From Pseudanabaena sp. Salubria-1 (lineage in GTDB: Bacteria; Cyanobacteriota; Cyanobacteriia; Pseudanabaenales; Pseudanabaenaceae), in NCBI GenBank assembly GCA_023336205.1, contig JALQCR010000031.1:25001-76414 (forward strand): a DNA stretch of 51,414 nt, written 5' to 3'. Under the pieces are notes generated by a model. It was not told the DNA's origin and did no database searches. It saw only the letters and a list, made by a program, of their open reading frames with translations. The translations under genes and the position numbers were made by a program. Positions within the stretch are counted from its first letter, which is position 1, and each line of letters starts with the position of its first letter. Of this stretch, positions 16,034-25,685 are shown piece by piece.

Positions 16034-19000
16034 ATGAAATCAACCCTCACCGAAGACGAGATCGAACAATACCAACTCCAACTCTTGCAAAACCTCGGTT
16101 ATGCCTACCATCACGGCTACGACCTCCAACCCGAAGGCAAAGACCAAGAGCGCGAAAACTTCGGTGAAATCGTTTTAAAAGACCGATTACAGCAAGCCAT
16201 TCATCGCCTTAACCCCACCATTCCCGCCGATGCCCTCAACCAAGCCCAACGGGAAATCTTTAATATCGCCAGCTCCGACCTACTCAACAACAACGAAATA
16301 TTCCATAAATACCTTACCGAAGGCATCACCGTTGAATATCAGAAAAACGGCGAAACCAGAGGCGAACCCGTCAACCTAATCGACTGGCACAACATCGACA
16401 ACAACGAATTTCTGGTAGTAAATCAATTTACCGTCATCGAAGACAACCACAACCGCCGCCCCGATTTGGTCATCTTTATCAACGGATTGCCCCTCGTTGT
16501 CATTGAGCTAAAAAATGCTGTCGATGAAAAAGCCAACCTTCGCGCCGCCTATAACCAACTGCAAACCTACAAACGCGAAATCCCTAGCCTATTTACCTAC
16601 AACGCCCTGCTAGTCATATCCGATGGACTCTCCGCCCGTGCAGGCTCCCTCACCGCCGACTTTAACCGCTTTTCGGCATGGAAAACGCCCACAGGCGAAA
16701 GCCACATCAACGAATTAGAAATCTTAACCACAGGACTACTCAACAAACAAACCCTCCTAGACCTGATCCGCCACTTCACCGTATTTGAAAAAACCCGTAG
16801 TGAAGACCTCAATACAGGCATAGTCAGCATTACCACGATCAAAAAAATCGCCGCCTATCACCAATACTACGCAGTCAATAAAGCTGTCGAATCGATTATC
16901 AAAGCATCATCTCAAACAGGCGATCGCAAGGGCGGCGTAATTTGGCATACCCAAGGGAGCGGTAAATCCCTATCAATGGTATTTCTCGCAGGAAAGCTAG
17001 TCTTAGACCCAAACCTGAATAATCCCACAGTGGTTATGCTGACCGATCGCAACGATCTCGACGATCAACTATTCGACACCTTCGCAGGTTGTCAGCAACT
17101 CCTCAGACAAGACCCACAACAAGCAGATAATCGCGATCGAGTGCGTCAACTGCTCAACACCAACTCAGGCGGGATTATCTTTACCACCGTTCAGAAATTT
17201 TCCCCCGCCGATGGTGAAAGTCTCTATCCAAAAATTAGCGATCGCGCCAATATCATCGTCCTTGCTGATGAAGCACACCGTAGCCAGTATGGATTCACCG
17301 CCAAACAAGTCGATATCAAAGACGAAAACGGAAACATCACAGGCAAAGCTACCCGCTACGGATTCGCTAAATATATTCGTGATGCTCTACCCAATGCTTG
17401 CTTTGTCGGCTTCACAGGCACACCAATCGAACAAAGCGATAAAAACACACCCGCCATTTTTGGCGACTACATCGACATTTACGACATTTCTCAAGCCGTC
17501 GCCGATGGTGCAACTGTCCCCATTTATTACGAAAGCCGCCTTGTTAAAGTTGACCTCGACGAAACAGGTCGCCAACTCCTCGACGAACTAGACGAAGACC
17601 TCAGCTTTGAAGACCTCAGCACTACCCAACAAGCCAAAGCTAACCAAACTCGCATTGAAGCGATCGTCGGCTCAACCCAACGACTCCAACAAATCGCCCA
17701 AGATATCGTGACCCACTTTGAAGCACGGCAACAGGTAAATAAAGGCAAAGCGATGATCGTCACCATGACTCGCAAAATTGCTGTCAATCTCTACGATGAG
17801 ATCGTCAAACTCCGTCCCGATTGGCACAGCGACGATCTGACTACAGGCAAAATTAAAGTCGTCTTTACCGCCAGTGCCTCCGATGAAGGAAATCTGGTCA
17901 AACATCACACCAACAAAGCCAACCGTCAAACCCTAGCCCAACGACTCAAAGACCCCGAAAACTCCCTCGAACTGGTCATAGTCTGCGATATGTGGCTAAC
18001 GGGCTTTGATGCCCCTTGCTTGCACACCATGTATATCGACAAACCGCTTAAAAGTCATAACCTCATGCAAGCGATCGCCCGCATTAACCGTGTCTTCTTT
18101 GAGAAAACAGGCGGCTTAATTGTGGACTATCTCGGACTCGCCGCCGAACTCAAAAAAGCCCTATCCTTCTATGCCAACAGTGGCGGTAAAGGCGATCTCA
18201 CCCTCAATCAAGATGTAGCCGTGGGGCTAATGCTCGCCAAGCTAGAAATAGTCGAGCAAATCATGGCGGACTTTGCCTATGAGCATTACTTCGTCAGCAC
18301 CACAGGCGAAAAACTCAACATCCTTAAAAATGCCGCTAACTATGTCGCAGATCCCACAATTAAAGATCGCTTTTTCTCTGAACTTAACGCCCTCTCTAAA
18401 GCTCATTCCCTAGCTGTCCCCCATCCCGAAGCGATCGCCGCCGCCGAAAAAATCTCATTTTTCCAAGCCATCCAAGCCAGTCTCCGCAAACTCACAGGCG
18501 AAGGTGAAGGTGGCAACCTCAGCAATCACGACATCGAAACCGCGATCCGTCAAGTTGTCGATCAGGCTCTCGTATCCGATGCAGTGATTAATATTTTTGA
18601 TGAAGCAGGAATAAAAAATCCCGATATATCAATCATCTCCGATGAGTTCATGGCAGAAGTGCGTGGCATGGAACATCAAAACCTCGCCGTTGAACTTCTG
18701 CAAAAACTGCTCAAGGATGAAATCAAAGCAAGTAGCCGTACCAACATTGTCCAAAGCCGTAAACTTGCTGACCTTCTCGAAGATGCCCTCCGCCGCTATC
18801 GTAACCAAGTCATCAGCGTTACCGATATCCTCGAAGAATTGCTGAACATGGCAAAGGACACCAAGGCAGCCCAAACTAGAGGTGAAGCCCTAAAACTAGA
18901 ACCCTACGAACTCGCCTTTTACGATGCCCTAGCCCAAAATCAAAGCGCTCAAGATGTGATGGGAGTTGATAAACTGCGGGACTTAGCGATCGTCCTATGC

Positions 19001-19081
19001 GATCGCATCCGTAAAAATGCGTCAATCGACTGGAATCTCAAGGAAAGTGTGAGAGCCAGAATAGACCTCTTGCAGAACTGA
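16034..19081 (+). CDS. hsdR: HsdR, type I restriction endonuclease subunit (C-terminus replaced by IS end)
   Basis: 1015 residues. HsdR provides ATP-driven DNA translocation and cleavage in the type I complex. The N-terminal PD-(D/E)xK nuclease motif is intact: D144 (RRPDLVIF), E158 and K160 (VVIELKN). Helicase motifs: Walker A TQGSGKS (about 307-313), DEAH box DEAHRSQYG (about 412), motif III GFTGTPI, and the later motif VIVCDMWLTGFDAP with QAIARINR. The original reading frame ends at residue 1009; the last six residues IDLLQN and the stop come from the terminal repeat of the IS5-type element. The lost 41 codons are still present after the IS at 20003-20128. The missing tail is the part that usually anchors HsdR to the methylase core, so activity is doubtful. 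Confidence 0.92.
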   Translation: MKSTLTEDEIEQYQLQLLQNLGYAYHHGYDLQPEGKDQERENFGEIVLKDRLQQAIHRLNPTIPADALNQAQREIFNIASSDLLNNNEIFHKYLTEGITVEYQKNGETRGEPVNLIDWHNIDNNEFLVVNQFTVIEDNHNRRPDLVIFINGLPLVVIELKNAVDEKANLRAAYNQLQTYKREIPSLFTYNALLVISDGLSARAGSLTADFNRFSAWKTPTGESHINELEILTTGLLNKQTLLDLIRHFTVFEKTRSEDLNTGIVSITTIKKIAAYHQYYAVNKAVESIIKASSQTGDRKGGVIWHTQGSGKSLSMVFLAGKLVLDPNLNNPTVVMLTDRNDLDDQLFDTFAGCQQLLRQDPQQADNRDRVRQLLNTNSGGIIFTTVQKFSPADGESLYPKISDRANIIVLADEAHRSQYGFTAKQVDIKDENGNITGKATRYGFAKYIRDALPNACFVGFTGTPIEQSDKNTPAIFGDYIDIYDISQAVADGATVPIYYESRLVKVDLDETGRQLLDELDEDLSFEDLSTTQQAKANQTRIEAIVGSTQRLQQIAQDIVTHFEARQQVNKGKAMIVTMTRKIAVNLYDEIVKLRPDWHSDDLTTGKIKVVFTASASDEGNLVKHHTNKANRQTLAQRLKDPENSLELVIVCDMWLTGFDAPCLHTMYIDKPLKSHNLMQAIARINRVFFEKTGGLIVDYLGLAAELKKALSFYANSGGKGDLTLNQDVAVGLMLAKLEIVEQIMADFAYEHYFVSTTGEKLNILKNAANYVADPTIKDRFFSELNALSKAHSLAVPHPEAIAAAEKISFFQAIQASLRKLTGEGEGGNLSNHDIETAIRQVVDQALVSDAVINIFDEAGIKNPDISIISDEFMAEVRGMEHQNLAVELLQKLLKDEIKASSRTNIVQSRKLADLLEDALRRYRNQVISVTDILEELLNMAKDTKAAQTRGEALKLEPYELAFYDALAQNQSAQDVMGVDKLRDLAIVLCDRIRKNASIDWNLKESVRARIDLLQN

Positions 19082-20001
19082 AAATTAATCCAGAGCAGAG
19101 AAAGTTTTAGAAGCAACAAGAGCGACTTCAAAGTTATAAATGGCGGCAATCAAATTACAACGCAAACCAAAACGACGACGACGATTACGATAAGGTAAAG
19201 AGAGAATCTTAAAAATCTTCAAGCGACGATTAACATGCTCAATCGCAATACGTTGACGTGCAAGTTGGCGATTAAAACGCTTATCCTCCTTGGATAATGA
19301 GCCATTTTGAGGCTTTTTGATAGGAATTTGCGAGTTAGGATGCAACTTTTGTAAGCCTTGATAACCCTTGTCTGCCAAACCTTGTGTCTGTGCGTGAAAA
19401 TGAACTCCACTTGCCTTGAATAATGAGAAATCATGCTGCTTGCCCTTACCGTAAGCGGTACAAACTATCTTGAAATTAGTCAGATCGACCACCAATTGGG
19501 CTTTGAGGGCATGATGCTTTTTCTTACCGCTATAAAAATGTTTCTGGTGATATTTAGGGCGCTCAACCTTTGTCTCAGTTACATCAATGGCAATTATGGC
19601 TGGAGCCTTCTCCTGCCATAATGACTTTTTTCCTGCTAACCGAAACTTTTTCGATTTAATTAAGACATTTTCTACTTTTTTGACGATGCGGCAAATCGTC
19701 GATTCTGACACTTCCCAGTCGCTAGCAATATGAAAATAGGTGCGATATTCACGCCAATACTGCAAAGTAACCAATATTTGGTCTTCTAGACTTAGCTTTG
19801 GTTCTACACCACCTTGTCCTTTGCTTTGGGCTGCTTGTTGCATTAGTTCCGTCATTTGAGCAAATGTTTCTCTTCTTACTCCAAATAACCGTTTAAATTC
19901 TGTCGCTGATAGATTTTGACTGGCTTCGTATTTCATCGCTTAATTTGAGTTCTGATAAAAAGCTTATAAATCTAACATGTTTTTGGTTCTGCAAGAGGTC
20001 T
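19063..20001 (-). mobile_element. IS5-family insertion sequence at the end of hsdR (939 bp)
   Basis: Terminal inverted repeats AGACCTCTTGCAGAAC (left) and GTTCTGCAAGAGGTCT (right). A 3-bp duplication AAT lies at 19060-19062 and 20002-20004. Removing the IS and one AAT restores VRAR-MKVAVKRLLRQYGYPP in the hsdR frame. Confidence 0.92.
19085..19936 (-). CDS. IS5-family transposase (HTH_Tnp_4/DDE_Tnp_4 type)
   Basis: 283 residues. The N-terminal part has the helix-turn-helix (YFHIASDWEVSESTICRIVKKVE). The DDE core is visible as AIDVTETKVERP, LADKGYQGLQKLHPN and RIAIEHVNRRLKIFKIL. The protein is intact and fills the element, running opposite to hsdR. Confidence 0.9.
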   Translation of the reverse strand: MKYEASQNLSATEFKRLFGVRRETFAQMTELMQQAAQSKGQGGVEPKLSLEDQILVTLQYWREYRTYFHIASDWEVSESTICRIVKKVENVLIKSKKFRLAGKKSLWQEKAPAIIAIDVTETKVERPKYHQKHFYSGKKKHHALKAQLVVDLTNFKIVCTAYGKGKQHDFSLFKASGVHFHAQTQGLADKGYQGLQKLHPNSQIPIKKPQNGSLSKEDKRFNRQLARQRIAIEHVNRRLKIFKILSLPYRNRRRRFGLRCNLIAAIYNFEVALVASKTFSALD

Positions 20002-20002
20002 A

Positions 20003-20128
20003 ATGAAAGTTGCTGTAAAACGTTTACTGCGTCAATATGGCTACCCTCCTGATATGGAGGCGTTAGCCACCGAGTTAGTCCTAGAACAAGCCAAAGTCTT
20101 TACTGAGTTTGAAATTTCCCAGAGTTAA
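20003..20128 (+). pseudogene. hsdR: Detached C-terminal 41 codons of hsdR
   Basis: Reads MKVAVKRLLRQYGYPPDMEA...KVFTEFEISQS then stop. The RxxLRxYGYPPD element is typical of the HsdR C-terminus and joins in frame to residue 1009 of the hsdR fragment once the IS is removed, giving a 1050-residue protein. It overlaps the end of the convergent AllA-like gene by 4 nt. An ATG at 20003 is present but independent expression is unlikely. Confidence 0.85.
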
Positions 20129-20640
20129 GAGTCCCTAAGAGAGAGAGAACGAACCTGTAACTCAAAATTCAAGTTATAAAGTTTTCGTAAATTGCAAACT
20201 TCATAATCATTGATATTGGTGTCATGCAGTTCCAGATTATAAAAATCGATAAAGTCTTCTTCAAAAAGTGGCCCCGCGTGCCAAGTGCCAGCATTTAGTT
20301 TGATGAAACAATTGCCTGTAATCCGAAATGCAGCAATTTGCGTTATATCAATTTGCGCTGGGTCTGAAGCTGGAGCAACTGCCATAAACCATTCTTTACC
20401 AGCAAGAGAGCCGAGACATTGGGTGCATTGTTGATGCCGCGCCAAGCTGTGAAATCTTAGTCCAACTTTGCGGAGGTGCATGATGTAAAAACGCGGAATC
20501 CCCGATAAGACTAGCTGAGCATCATTCATATCAAATTGCTTACTGTCATCCGTCGGAAAAATTACTTGCCCATAGGGTTGAAAATTTTCAGGCGTAATTA
20601 ATTGCGGAGTTAACTGAGTTGGTAAATGTGCGATCGCCAT
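20125..20640 (-). CDS. Ureidoglycolate lyase (AllA)-family protein
   Basis: 171 residues, cupin-like fold family. AllA releases urea and glyoxylate from ureidoglycolate in purine/allantoin breakdown. Signatures: LITPENFQPYGQVIFP at the N-terminus, HSLARHQQCTQCLGSLAGKEWFMAVAP in the middle, and FIKLNAGTWHAGPLF with its conserved His. No other allantoin genes are nearby, so the true substrate in this organism may differ. The ATG is 4 nt after the end of the UbiH-like gene on the same strand, so they form an operon. Confidence 0.82.
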   Translation of the reverse strand: MAIAHLPTQLTPQLITPENFQPYGQVIFPTDDSKQFDMNDAQLVLSGIPRFYIMHLRKVGLRFHSLARHQQCTQCLGSLAGKEWFMAVAPASDPAQIDITQIAAFRITGNCFIKLNAGTWHAGPLFEEDFIDFYNLELHDTNINDYEVCNLRKLYNLNFELQVRSLSLRDS

Positions 20641-20644
20641 ATTT

Positions 20645-21865
20645 TCAGACCTGATGTAAGCCCATCATAAAGTACATCAAAATGCGCTTGAGAGGCGAGA
20701 TTTGCAGAAGCAGTAACCCAAAGCGGCGTAAGACTTTAAAGAACCAGTTATGGTTAGAAAATAGGCGATTAGAAATATCGGTAAGCCAAATTACGCCTAA
20801 GTTATCCCATTTACGTTTGGATTCATAACGCTTCAAAACAGCGATCGCCCCCAGATCCTCATGATTTTGATGAGCAGCTTTTAAAACCTTAGCCAAAGCA
20901 TTAACATCACGAATACCAAGATTCATGCCCTGACCTGCGATCGGGTGCGTGGTATGCGCAGCATCACCGATTAGGGCTAATCGCGGTTGAATATAAGTTT
21001 GGCTATGCATCCAACGTGGAGAATAGTTAGAGCGATCGCTTGATATCACAGTAATATTACCGAGCTTTTCCATGAGGGTCACACCAAAGCGTTTAGCCAA
21101 CTCTTGCAAAAATGTTGCTTCATCAAGAGCTAATAAAATCGGGGTTTCTTCTTTGGTGGCAGTCCAGACGATGCAGGAGCGATCGCTGCCCAATGGCAAA
21201 ATCGCAAATGGTCCACTTGATTGAAAACGCTCATAGGCAAAATTTTGATGGGAATTTTCTGACTTAACCGTAGTGACAATGCAGGTTTGCTCGTATAGAC
21301 GCTCCGAGATTTCAATCTTTGCCATTTGACGCACTTGCGATCGCCCACCATCTGCACCAACTAATAATTTGGTTTCCAAATATTGTTCGCCGATTTCCGA
21401 ACTAATTTTTACGCGCATCACATCGCGATCGCTGACATGCTCGATATCTAAGATTTTGGCAGGACAAATTAATTCGATGTTGCTACATTCCCGCGCAAAT
21501 TCCCAGAGCGAAGCCAAAGTCACAGCATTCTCGACAATATAACCCAGTGCTTCTTGCCCCATATCCTCACGGCGCAACTGCACTTGATAGGGCAAATCCC
21601 CCTCTGAAACCTGAATCATATGCATTGGAGTTACTCCTCTGCGCTGCATTCCACCCCAAACACCAATATTTTGCCAGATCTGGGTTGAACCATAGGCGAT
21701 CGCACTAGCGCGACCATCAGCAGTAAATTCTCCACGCAAAAAATTACCATTGCCTTCAATAATTCCCACCTTGAGACTACGGTTTGCTGAGCAAGCCTTA
21801 TCACCTAACGCACAGGCTAAACTTGCGCCCACCATTCCCGCACCGACAATCAGCACATCAAACAT
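20645..21865 (-). CDS. UbiH/COQ6-family FAD-dependent hydroxylase
   Basis: 406 residues. Family members hydroxylate the aromatic ring of quinone precursors using FAD, NAD(P)H and O2; in cyanobacteria a role around plastoquinone or related quinones is plausible but not shown. Motifs: N-terminal FAD dinucleotide fold DVLIVGAGMVGASLA (residues 3-17), middle LVGADGGRSQVR, and C-terminal LIGDAAHTTHPIAGQGMNLGIRD. The C-terminal tail is hydrophobic (VLRRFGLLLLQISPLKRIL) and may sit on the membrane. It is the first gene of the pair with the AllA-like gene. Confidence 0.88.
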   Translation of the reverse strand: MFDVLIVGAGMVGASLACALGDKACSANRSLKVGIIEGNGNFLRGEFTADGRASAIAYGSTQIWQNIGVWGGMQRRGVTPMHMIQVSEGDLPYQVQLRREDMGQEALGYIVENAVTLASLWEFARECSNIELICPAKILDIEHVSDRDVMRVKISSEIGEQYLETKLLVGADGGRSQVRQMAKIEISERLYEQTCIVTTVKSENSHQNFAYERFQSSGPFAILPLGSDRSCIVWTATKEETPILLALDEATFLQELAKRFGVTLMEKLGNITVISSDRSNYSPRWMHSQTYIQPRLALIGDAAHTTHPIAGQGMNLGIRDVNALAKVLKAAHQNHEDLGAIAVLKRYESKRKWDNLGVIWLTDISNRLFSNHNWFFKVLRRFGLLLLQISPLKRILMYFMMGLHQV

Positions 21866-21965
21866 TAGTTAAGTTACTTTTTAAATTATTTTTTATAGTT
21901 CTAATTTCTATTATCAATACTTTGTAAAGAAATATTGCAAAATCACAGATATTTTTAACTATAAA

Positions 21966-22042
21966 TAGACACATCTAAATTAATTACACACCCAAAACCA
22001 TAAGGTTGCGCCCATGAGGGGCGCAACCTTATGGTTTTGGGT
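21966..22042. repeat. MITE-like hairpin, family A-related, copy D1
   Basis: Core CCCAAAACCATAAGGTTGCG + CCC-ATGA-GGG + complement, a perfect stem of over 20 bp. The left flank TAGACACATCTAAATTAATT ACACA is also found, inverted, beside the hairpin at 22212-22290, so the two are copies of one element in opposite orientation. Confidence 0.65.
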
Positions 22043-22211
22043 TTCAATTCACAGATGTGTTGCCACGCTTTTGTGAATTGGTATTAGTGATCTCGGTTCA
22101 AGTTGGGGCTAATGAAAGAACAAAAAGAGAGTTACGGCGCGAAATGTCGAAAAGCCCTTTTTGTTCTTGCTAGCTGGAGATTCTCTATCTGAGTATCTAC
22201 GCAGAAAATTC

Positions 22212-22290
22212 CCCAAAGTCACAAGGTTGCGCTCCGCAAGGGCACAACCTTGTGGCTTTGGGTGTGTAATTAACTAAGCGTGTCTACTTA
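22212..22290. repeat. MITE-like hairpin, copy D2 (inverted relative to D1)
   Basis: CCCCAAAGTCACAAGGTTG...CAACCTTGTGGCTTTGGG with an imperfect apex, followed by TGTGTAATTAACTAAGCGTG and TCTACTTA, the reverse complement of the left flank of copy D1 with a few changes. Confidence 0.65.
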
Positions 22291-22518
22291 GTCAACATCT
22301 GGGCAATAAAAAAGCGCATGTCTCCACTAAAAAGGTTACAACTAACAAACAGTTAGGCTGGTATGGTATAGAAAAGAATAGAGATTTTATGCTTGCCTCC
22401 TGCCTAAGATTCCGAATTCTGTATCTACAACAGTTGTTAATTGCAATTTGAGCAACAGAAGAATGAATCTTAAAGTGGGAAAATTTTAGATTAGAAAGAA
22501 AATTTTGGAGAAAGTTGG

Positions 22519-25446
22519 ATGAGTTCCCCAGCAGCACTGTCAGCGTCATTAGTACAGATAGTTAATTTAGAGAGCGATCTGCGTGCCGCCAATTCCCGTC
22601 TACGATATCGTCTCAAGCTCGTAGAGGATTTGTGGGAATCAGTCCTATTAAGAGAAAGCGGTCAGGAATTAGTCGATTTATTGCGACAACTACGGGCTAT
22701 GTGTTCGCCAGAAGGACAAGCCCCTGAATATCCTGCCCAAGAAGTCTTAAAAGTGGTCGAAAGTCTTGATTTACAACAAGCAACTACAGCAGCTCGTGCG
22801 TTTGCCTTGTTTTTTCAACTAATTAATATTGTTGAGCAAGATCATGAGCAGGAGCAAACCAACATCCATCGGATCAGCCCGATCAATAGCGAAGCCGAAT
22901 ACCCTGTCGGTACATTTCGTTGGCTCTTTCCTGAACTCAAAAAGCTAAATGTGCCACCCCGACAAATTCAAAAAGTACTGAACAATCTTGATATTAGTTT
23001 AGTATTTACCGCTCACCCTACGGAAATTGTGCGGCATACGATTCGGGAGAAGCAACGCACGATCGCGAAGATGCTCAAGGAACTGGATCGACTCATCGGA
23101 GTTAAGGGGGATGAAATCGCACCACAGGCGATCGCCTTGAGCTGGGAAGCTTCGGCATTGCAAGAACAAATCGCTGAGGAAATCAGACTTTGGTGGCGCA
23201 CTGATGAGTTAAATCAAATCAAACCCACAGTTTTAGACGAAGCTGACTATACATTGCACTATTTTGAAGAAGTCTTATTTGATGCGATCCCCGTACTTTA
23301 CGATCGCATTGCTTCGGCTATTTCGGCTAATTTTCCAAAATTAACTCTACCGCGCTACAGCTTCTGTAACTTTGGCTCATGGGTAGGCAGCGATCGCGAC
23401 GGCAACCCCTATGTCACACCTGAAGTAACATGGCAAACCGCCTGCTACCAGAGAAATCTCGTCCTTAACAAATACATTAAATCCGTGGAGCGGCTAAGTC
23501 GCCTACTATCGCTATCGCAAAGCCTCAGTGATGTGTCCCAAGAATTGCTTGACTCACTTGGGGACGATCAAATTTATTTACCTGAAATTTATGAAAAATA
23601 TTCGCTCAAATTCCGTCAAGAGCCTTATCGCCTCAAGTTAGCCTATGTGCGTGAGCGTCTCACCCGAACTCGCGATCGCAACCAAAAATTGCGCCATAGC
23701 GGTTGGCAAGCCTCAGAAATGGAGCTGTCTACCAAAGGTCAAGAACATCAGCTCTACAACCATGTTTCGGAATTTTTGGCGGAGTTAAAACTAGTTCAAG
23801 CGAGTTTAATCGAAACCAAGCTTAATCCTAAACCTCTTGAAAACCTGATACGTCAAGTTGATGTCTATGGGTTTCATCTTGCTCACCTTGATATCCGTCA
23901 AGAGAGTACCCAACATAGCAACACCATCGCGGAAATTGCCGAAGCACTTCAGCTTCTGGACAAGCCCTATGATGACCTCACTGAAGTCGAAAGGGTGGCA
24001 TGGTTAACCCAAGAGCTAAAAACTCGTCGTCCGATGATTCCTGCCAAGCTGAACTTTAGCGCCAAAACCAACGAGATTATTGAGACATTTCGGATGGTTT
24101 CCAAAGTTCAACAGGAATTTTCAGTCGCCATTTGCAACAACTACGTGATCAGTATGAACCGTAGTGTCAGCGATATTCTCGAAGTATTGTTACTGGCTAA
24201 AGAGGCGGGACTTTACGATCCAGCTACAGGCAAAGGTTCGCTTAGCATTGCACCTTTATTTGAGACTGTAGAGGATTTACGCAGCGCCCCGCCTATTATG
24301 ACCGAGTTGTTTGAGCTGCCGCTTTACCGTGCTTATCTCGAATGCCATGAACATTTGCAAGAGGTGATGCTTGGGTACTCAGATAGCAACAAAGATTCGG
24401 GATTTTTAAGCAGTAATTGGGAAATTTATAAGGCGCAACGTGCACTCCAAGATGTTTGCCAAAAATATCAGGTCGATCTCCGCATGTTCCATGGACGAGG
24501 TGGATCGGTTGGACGCGGTGGTGGACCAACCTATGAAGCCATCTTGGCTCAACCAGGACGCAGTATCGAAGGACGGATCAAGATCACCGAGCAAGGTGAA
24601 GTGCTTGCCTCAAAATATTCTTTGCCTGAAATCGCCCTTTACAATCTGGAGACGATCGCAGCGGCAGTCATCCAAGCAGCTTTGTTACCTAGCAGTACTG
24701 ACACTCTCGACTGTTGGCTAGATACGATGGAAGAAATTTCGGTGCGATCGCGCCAAGTTTATCGCCATCTTATTTACGAGCAGCCTAATCTCGTCGAGTT
24801 TTTTCATCAGGTTACGCCGATCGAAGAAATCAGCCAACTCCAAATTAGCTCACGTCCTGCAAGACGTGCAGGCAAGAGAGATTTAGGCAGTTTAAGGGCG
24901 ATTCCTTGGGTGTTTAGTTGGACACAGAGCCGATTTTTACTGCCATCTTGGTATGGCATCGGAGCAGCCCTTGAGGAGTTTCTCCAACAAAATCCTGAGG
25001 GTCATTTATCGCTGTTGCAATATTTTTATAGCAAATGGCCGTTCTTTAAAACCGCAATTTCGCGAGTCGAGATGACGCTTGCTAAAACTGATTTGCAGAT
25101 CGCGCATCATTATATGCGTGAGCTTACCAAAGAAGGGCATGAAGAAGCCTTTACAGACATATTTGCGGAAATACAAGAGGAATATCAACGCACTCGTAAG
25201 GTTATCCAAGCAATTACAGGACAAAAGCAAATTCTTGATAGCGATCGCGATCTGCAACGGTCTGTACAGTTGCGTAATGGCTCGATCGTCCCGCTTGGTT
25301 TTATCCAAGCATCTTTGCTCAAGCGCTTACGTCAACATCGTCCTGACACCGTCGATCTGCGATCGCGTTACTCCAAAAACGAGCTATTACGCGGTGCATT
25401 ACTCACCATCAACGGCATCGCCGCAGGTATGAGAAATACAGGTTGA
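22519..25446 (+). CDS. ppc: Phosphoenolpyruvate carboxylase
   Basis: 975 residues, typical for the cyanobacterial enzyme. It carboxylates PEP with bicarbonate to oxaloacetate, feeding the incomplete TCA cycle and amino-acid synthesis. Catalytic motifs: LVFTAHPTEIVRHT with H166, VGSDRDGNPYVTPEVT, GYSDSNKDSGFLSSNW, the FHGRGGSVGRGGGP loop, and the C-terminal GIAAGMRNTG that closes the active site. AGRAGKRD-like SSRPARRAGKRDLGSLRAIPWVFSWTQ is also present. The start ATG follows GGAGAAAG. Single gene with hairpins downstream. Confidence 0.97.
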   Translation: MSSPAALSASLVQIVNLESDLRAANSRLRYRLKLVEDLWESVLLRESGQELVDLLRQLRAMCSPEGQAPEYPAQEVLKVVESLDLQQATTAARAFALFFQLINIVEQDHEQEQTNIHRISPINSEAEYPVGTFRWLFPELKKLNVPPRQIQKVLNNLDISLVFTAHPTEIVRHTIREKQRTIAKMLKELDRLIGVKGDEIAPQAIALSWEASALQEQIAEEIRLWWRTDELNQIKPTVLDEADYTLHYFEEVLFDAIPVLYDRIASAISANFPKLTLPRYSFCNFGSWVGSDRDGNPYVTPEVTWQTACYQRNLVLNKYIKSVERLSRLLSLSQSLSDVSQELLDSLGDDQIYLPEIYEKYSLKFRQEPYRLKLAYVRERLTRTRDRNQKLRHSGWQASEMELSTKGQEHQLYNHVSEFLAELKLVQASLIETKLNPKPLENLIRQVDVYGFHLAHLDIRQESTQHSNTIAEIAEALQLLDKPYDDLTEVERVAWLTQELKTRRPMIPAKLNFSAKTNEIIETFRMVSKVQQEFSVAICNNYVISMNRSVSDILEVLLLAKEAGLYDPATGKGSLSIAPLFETVEDLRSAPPIMTELFELPLYRAYLECHEHLQEVMLGYSDSNKDSGFLSSNWEIYKAQRALQDVCQKYQVDLRMFHGRGGSVGRGGGPTYEAILAQPGRSIEGRIKITEQGEVLASKYSLPEIALYNLETIAAAVIQAALLPSSTDTLDCWLDTMEEISVRSRQVYRHLIYEQPNLVEFFHQVTPIEEISQLQISSRPARRAGKRDLGSLRAIPWVFSWTQSRFLLPSWYGIGAALEEFLQQNPEGHLSLLQYFYSKWPFFKTAISRVEMTLAKTDLQIAHHYMRELTKEGHEEAFTDIFAEIQEEYQRTRKVIQAITGQKQILDSDRDLQRSVQLRNGSIVPLGFIQASLLKRLRQHRPDTVDLRSRYSKNELLRGALLTINGIAAGMRNTG

Positions 25447-25482
25447 TCGATATTTACAGCGCTTTGCGCTCAAACCCAAATC

Positions 25483-25531
25483 AATAAAATTTTTGAAAAC
25501 TTTGCTTTGCAACATTTTCAAAAATTTTATT
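25483..25531. terminator. Hairpin downstream of ppc
   Basis: AATAAAATTTTTGAAAA...TTTTCAAAAATTTTATT with an apex CTTTGCTTTGCAACA, directly after the CAAACCCAAATC flank. It is AT-rich and could terminate ppc transcription; CAAACCCAAA resembles the family A flank. Confidence 0.55.
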
Positions 25532-25564
25532 GTGGCTCGTTTGATCGACAAGTACTTATAAATT

Positions 25565-25599
25565 TTTTAAAAGCCTTTCTTTGCAAGGCTTTTAAAAAC
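25565..25599. terminator. Second hairpin downstream of ppc
   Basis: TTTTAAAAGCCTT-TCTTTGC-AAGGCTTTTAAAA is a 13-bp perfect stem. It may act as terminator before the oxidoreductase gene. Confidence 0.6.
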
Positions 25600-25685
25600 C
25601 ATTTGTTTTAGCCAACGAGCAAAGCGTTATGCATCCATGTTACGATTTTGGACAAACTGAGCGCGTTTAGTAAGCTGTGAGGAAT

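Larger units (their letters stand above)
21866..22518. other. Gene-free region between ubiH-like gene and ppc with two related hairpins
   Basis: 653 bp without a supported ORF; the two genes are divergent, so promoters for both must be here. It holds two large hairpins (21991-22041 and 22212-22264) and a short TTCACA...TGTGAATTGGTA hairpin (about 22046-22081). No riboswitch or tRNA was recognised. Confidence 0.7.

Noticed and set aside
25447..25676. Possible tRNA or regulatory RNA between ppc and the oxidoreductase
   Set aside because: Only two simple hairpins are present; no cloverleaf, anticodon arm or CCA-compatible acceptor was found.
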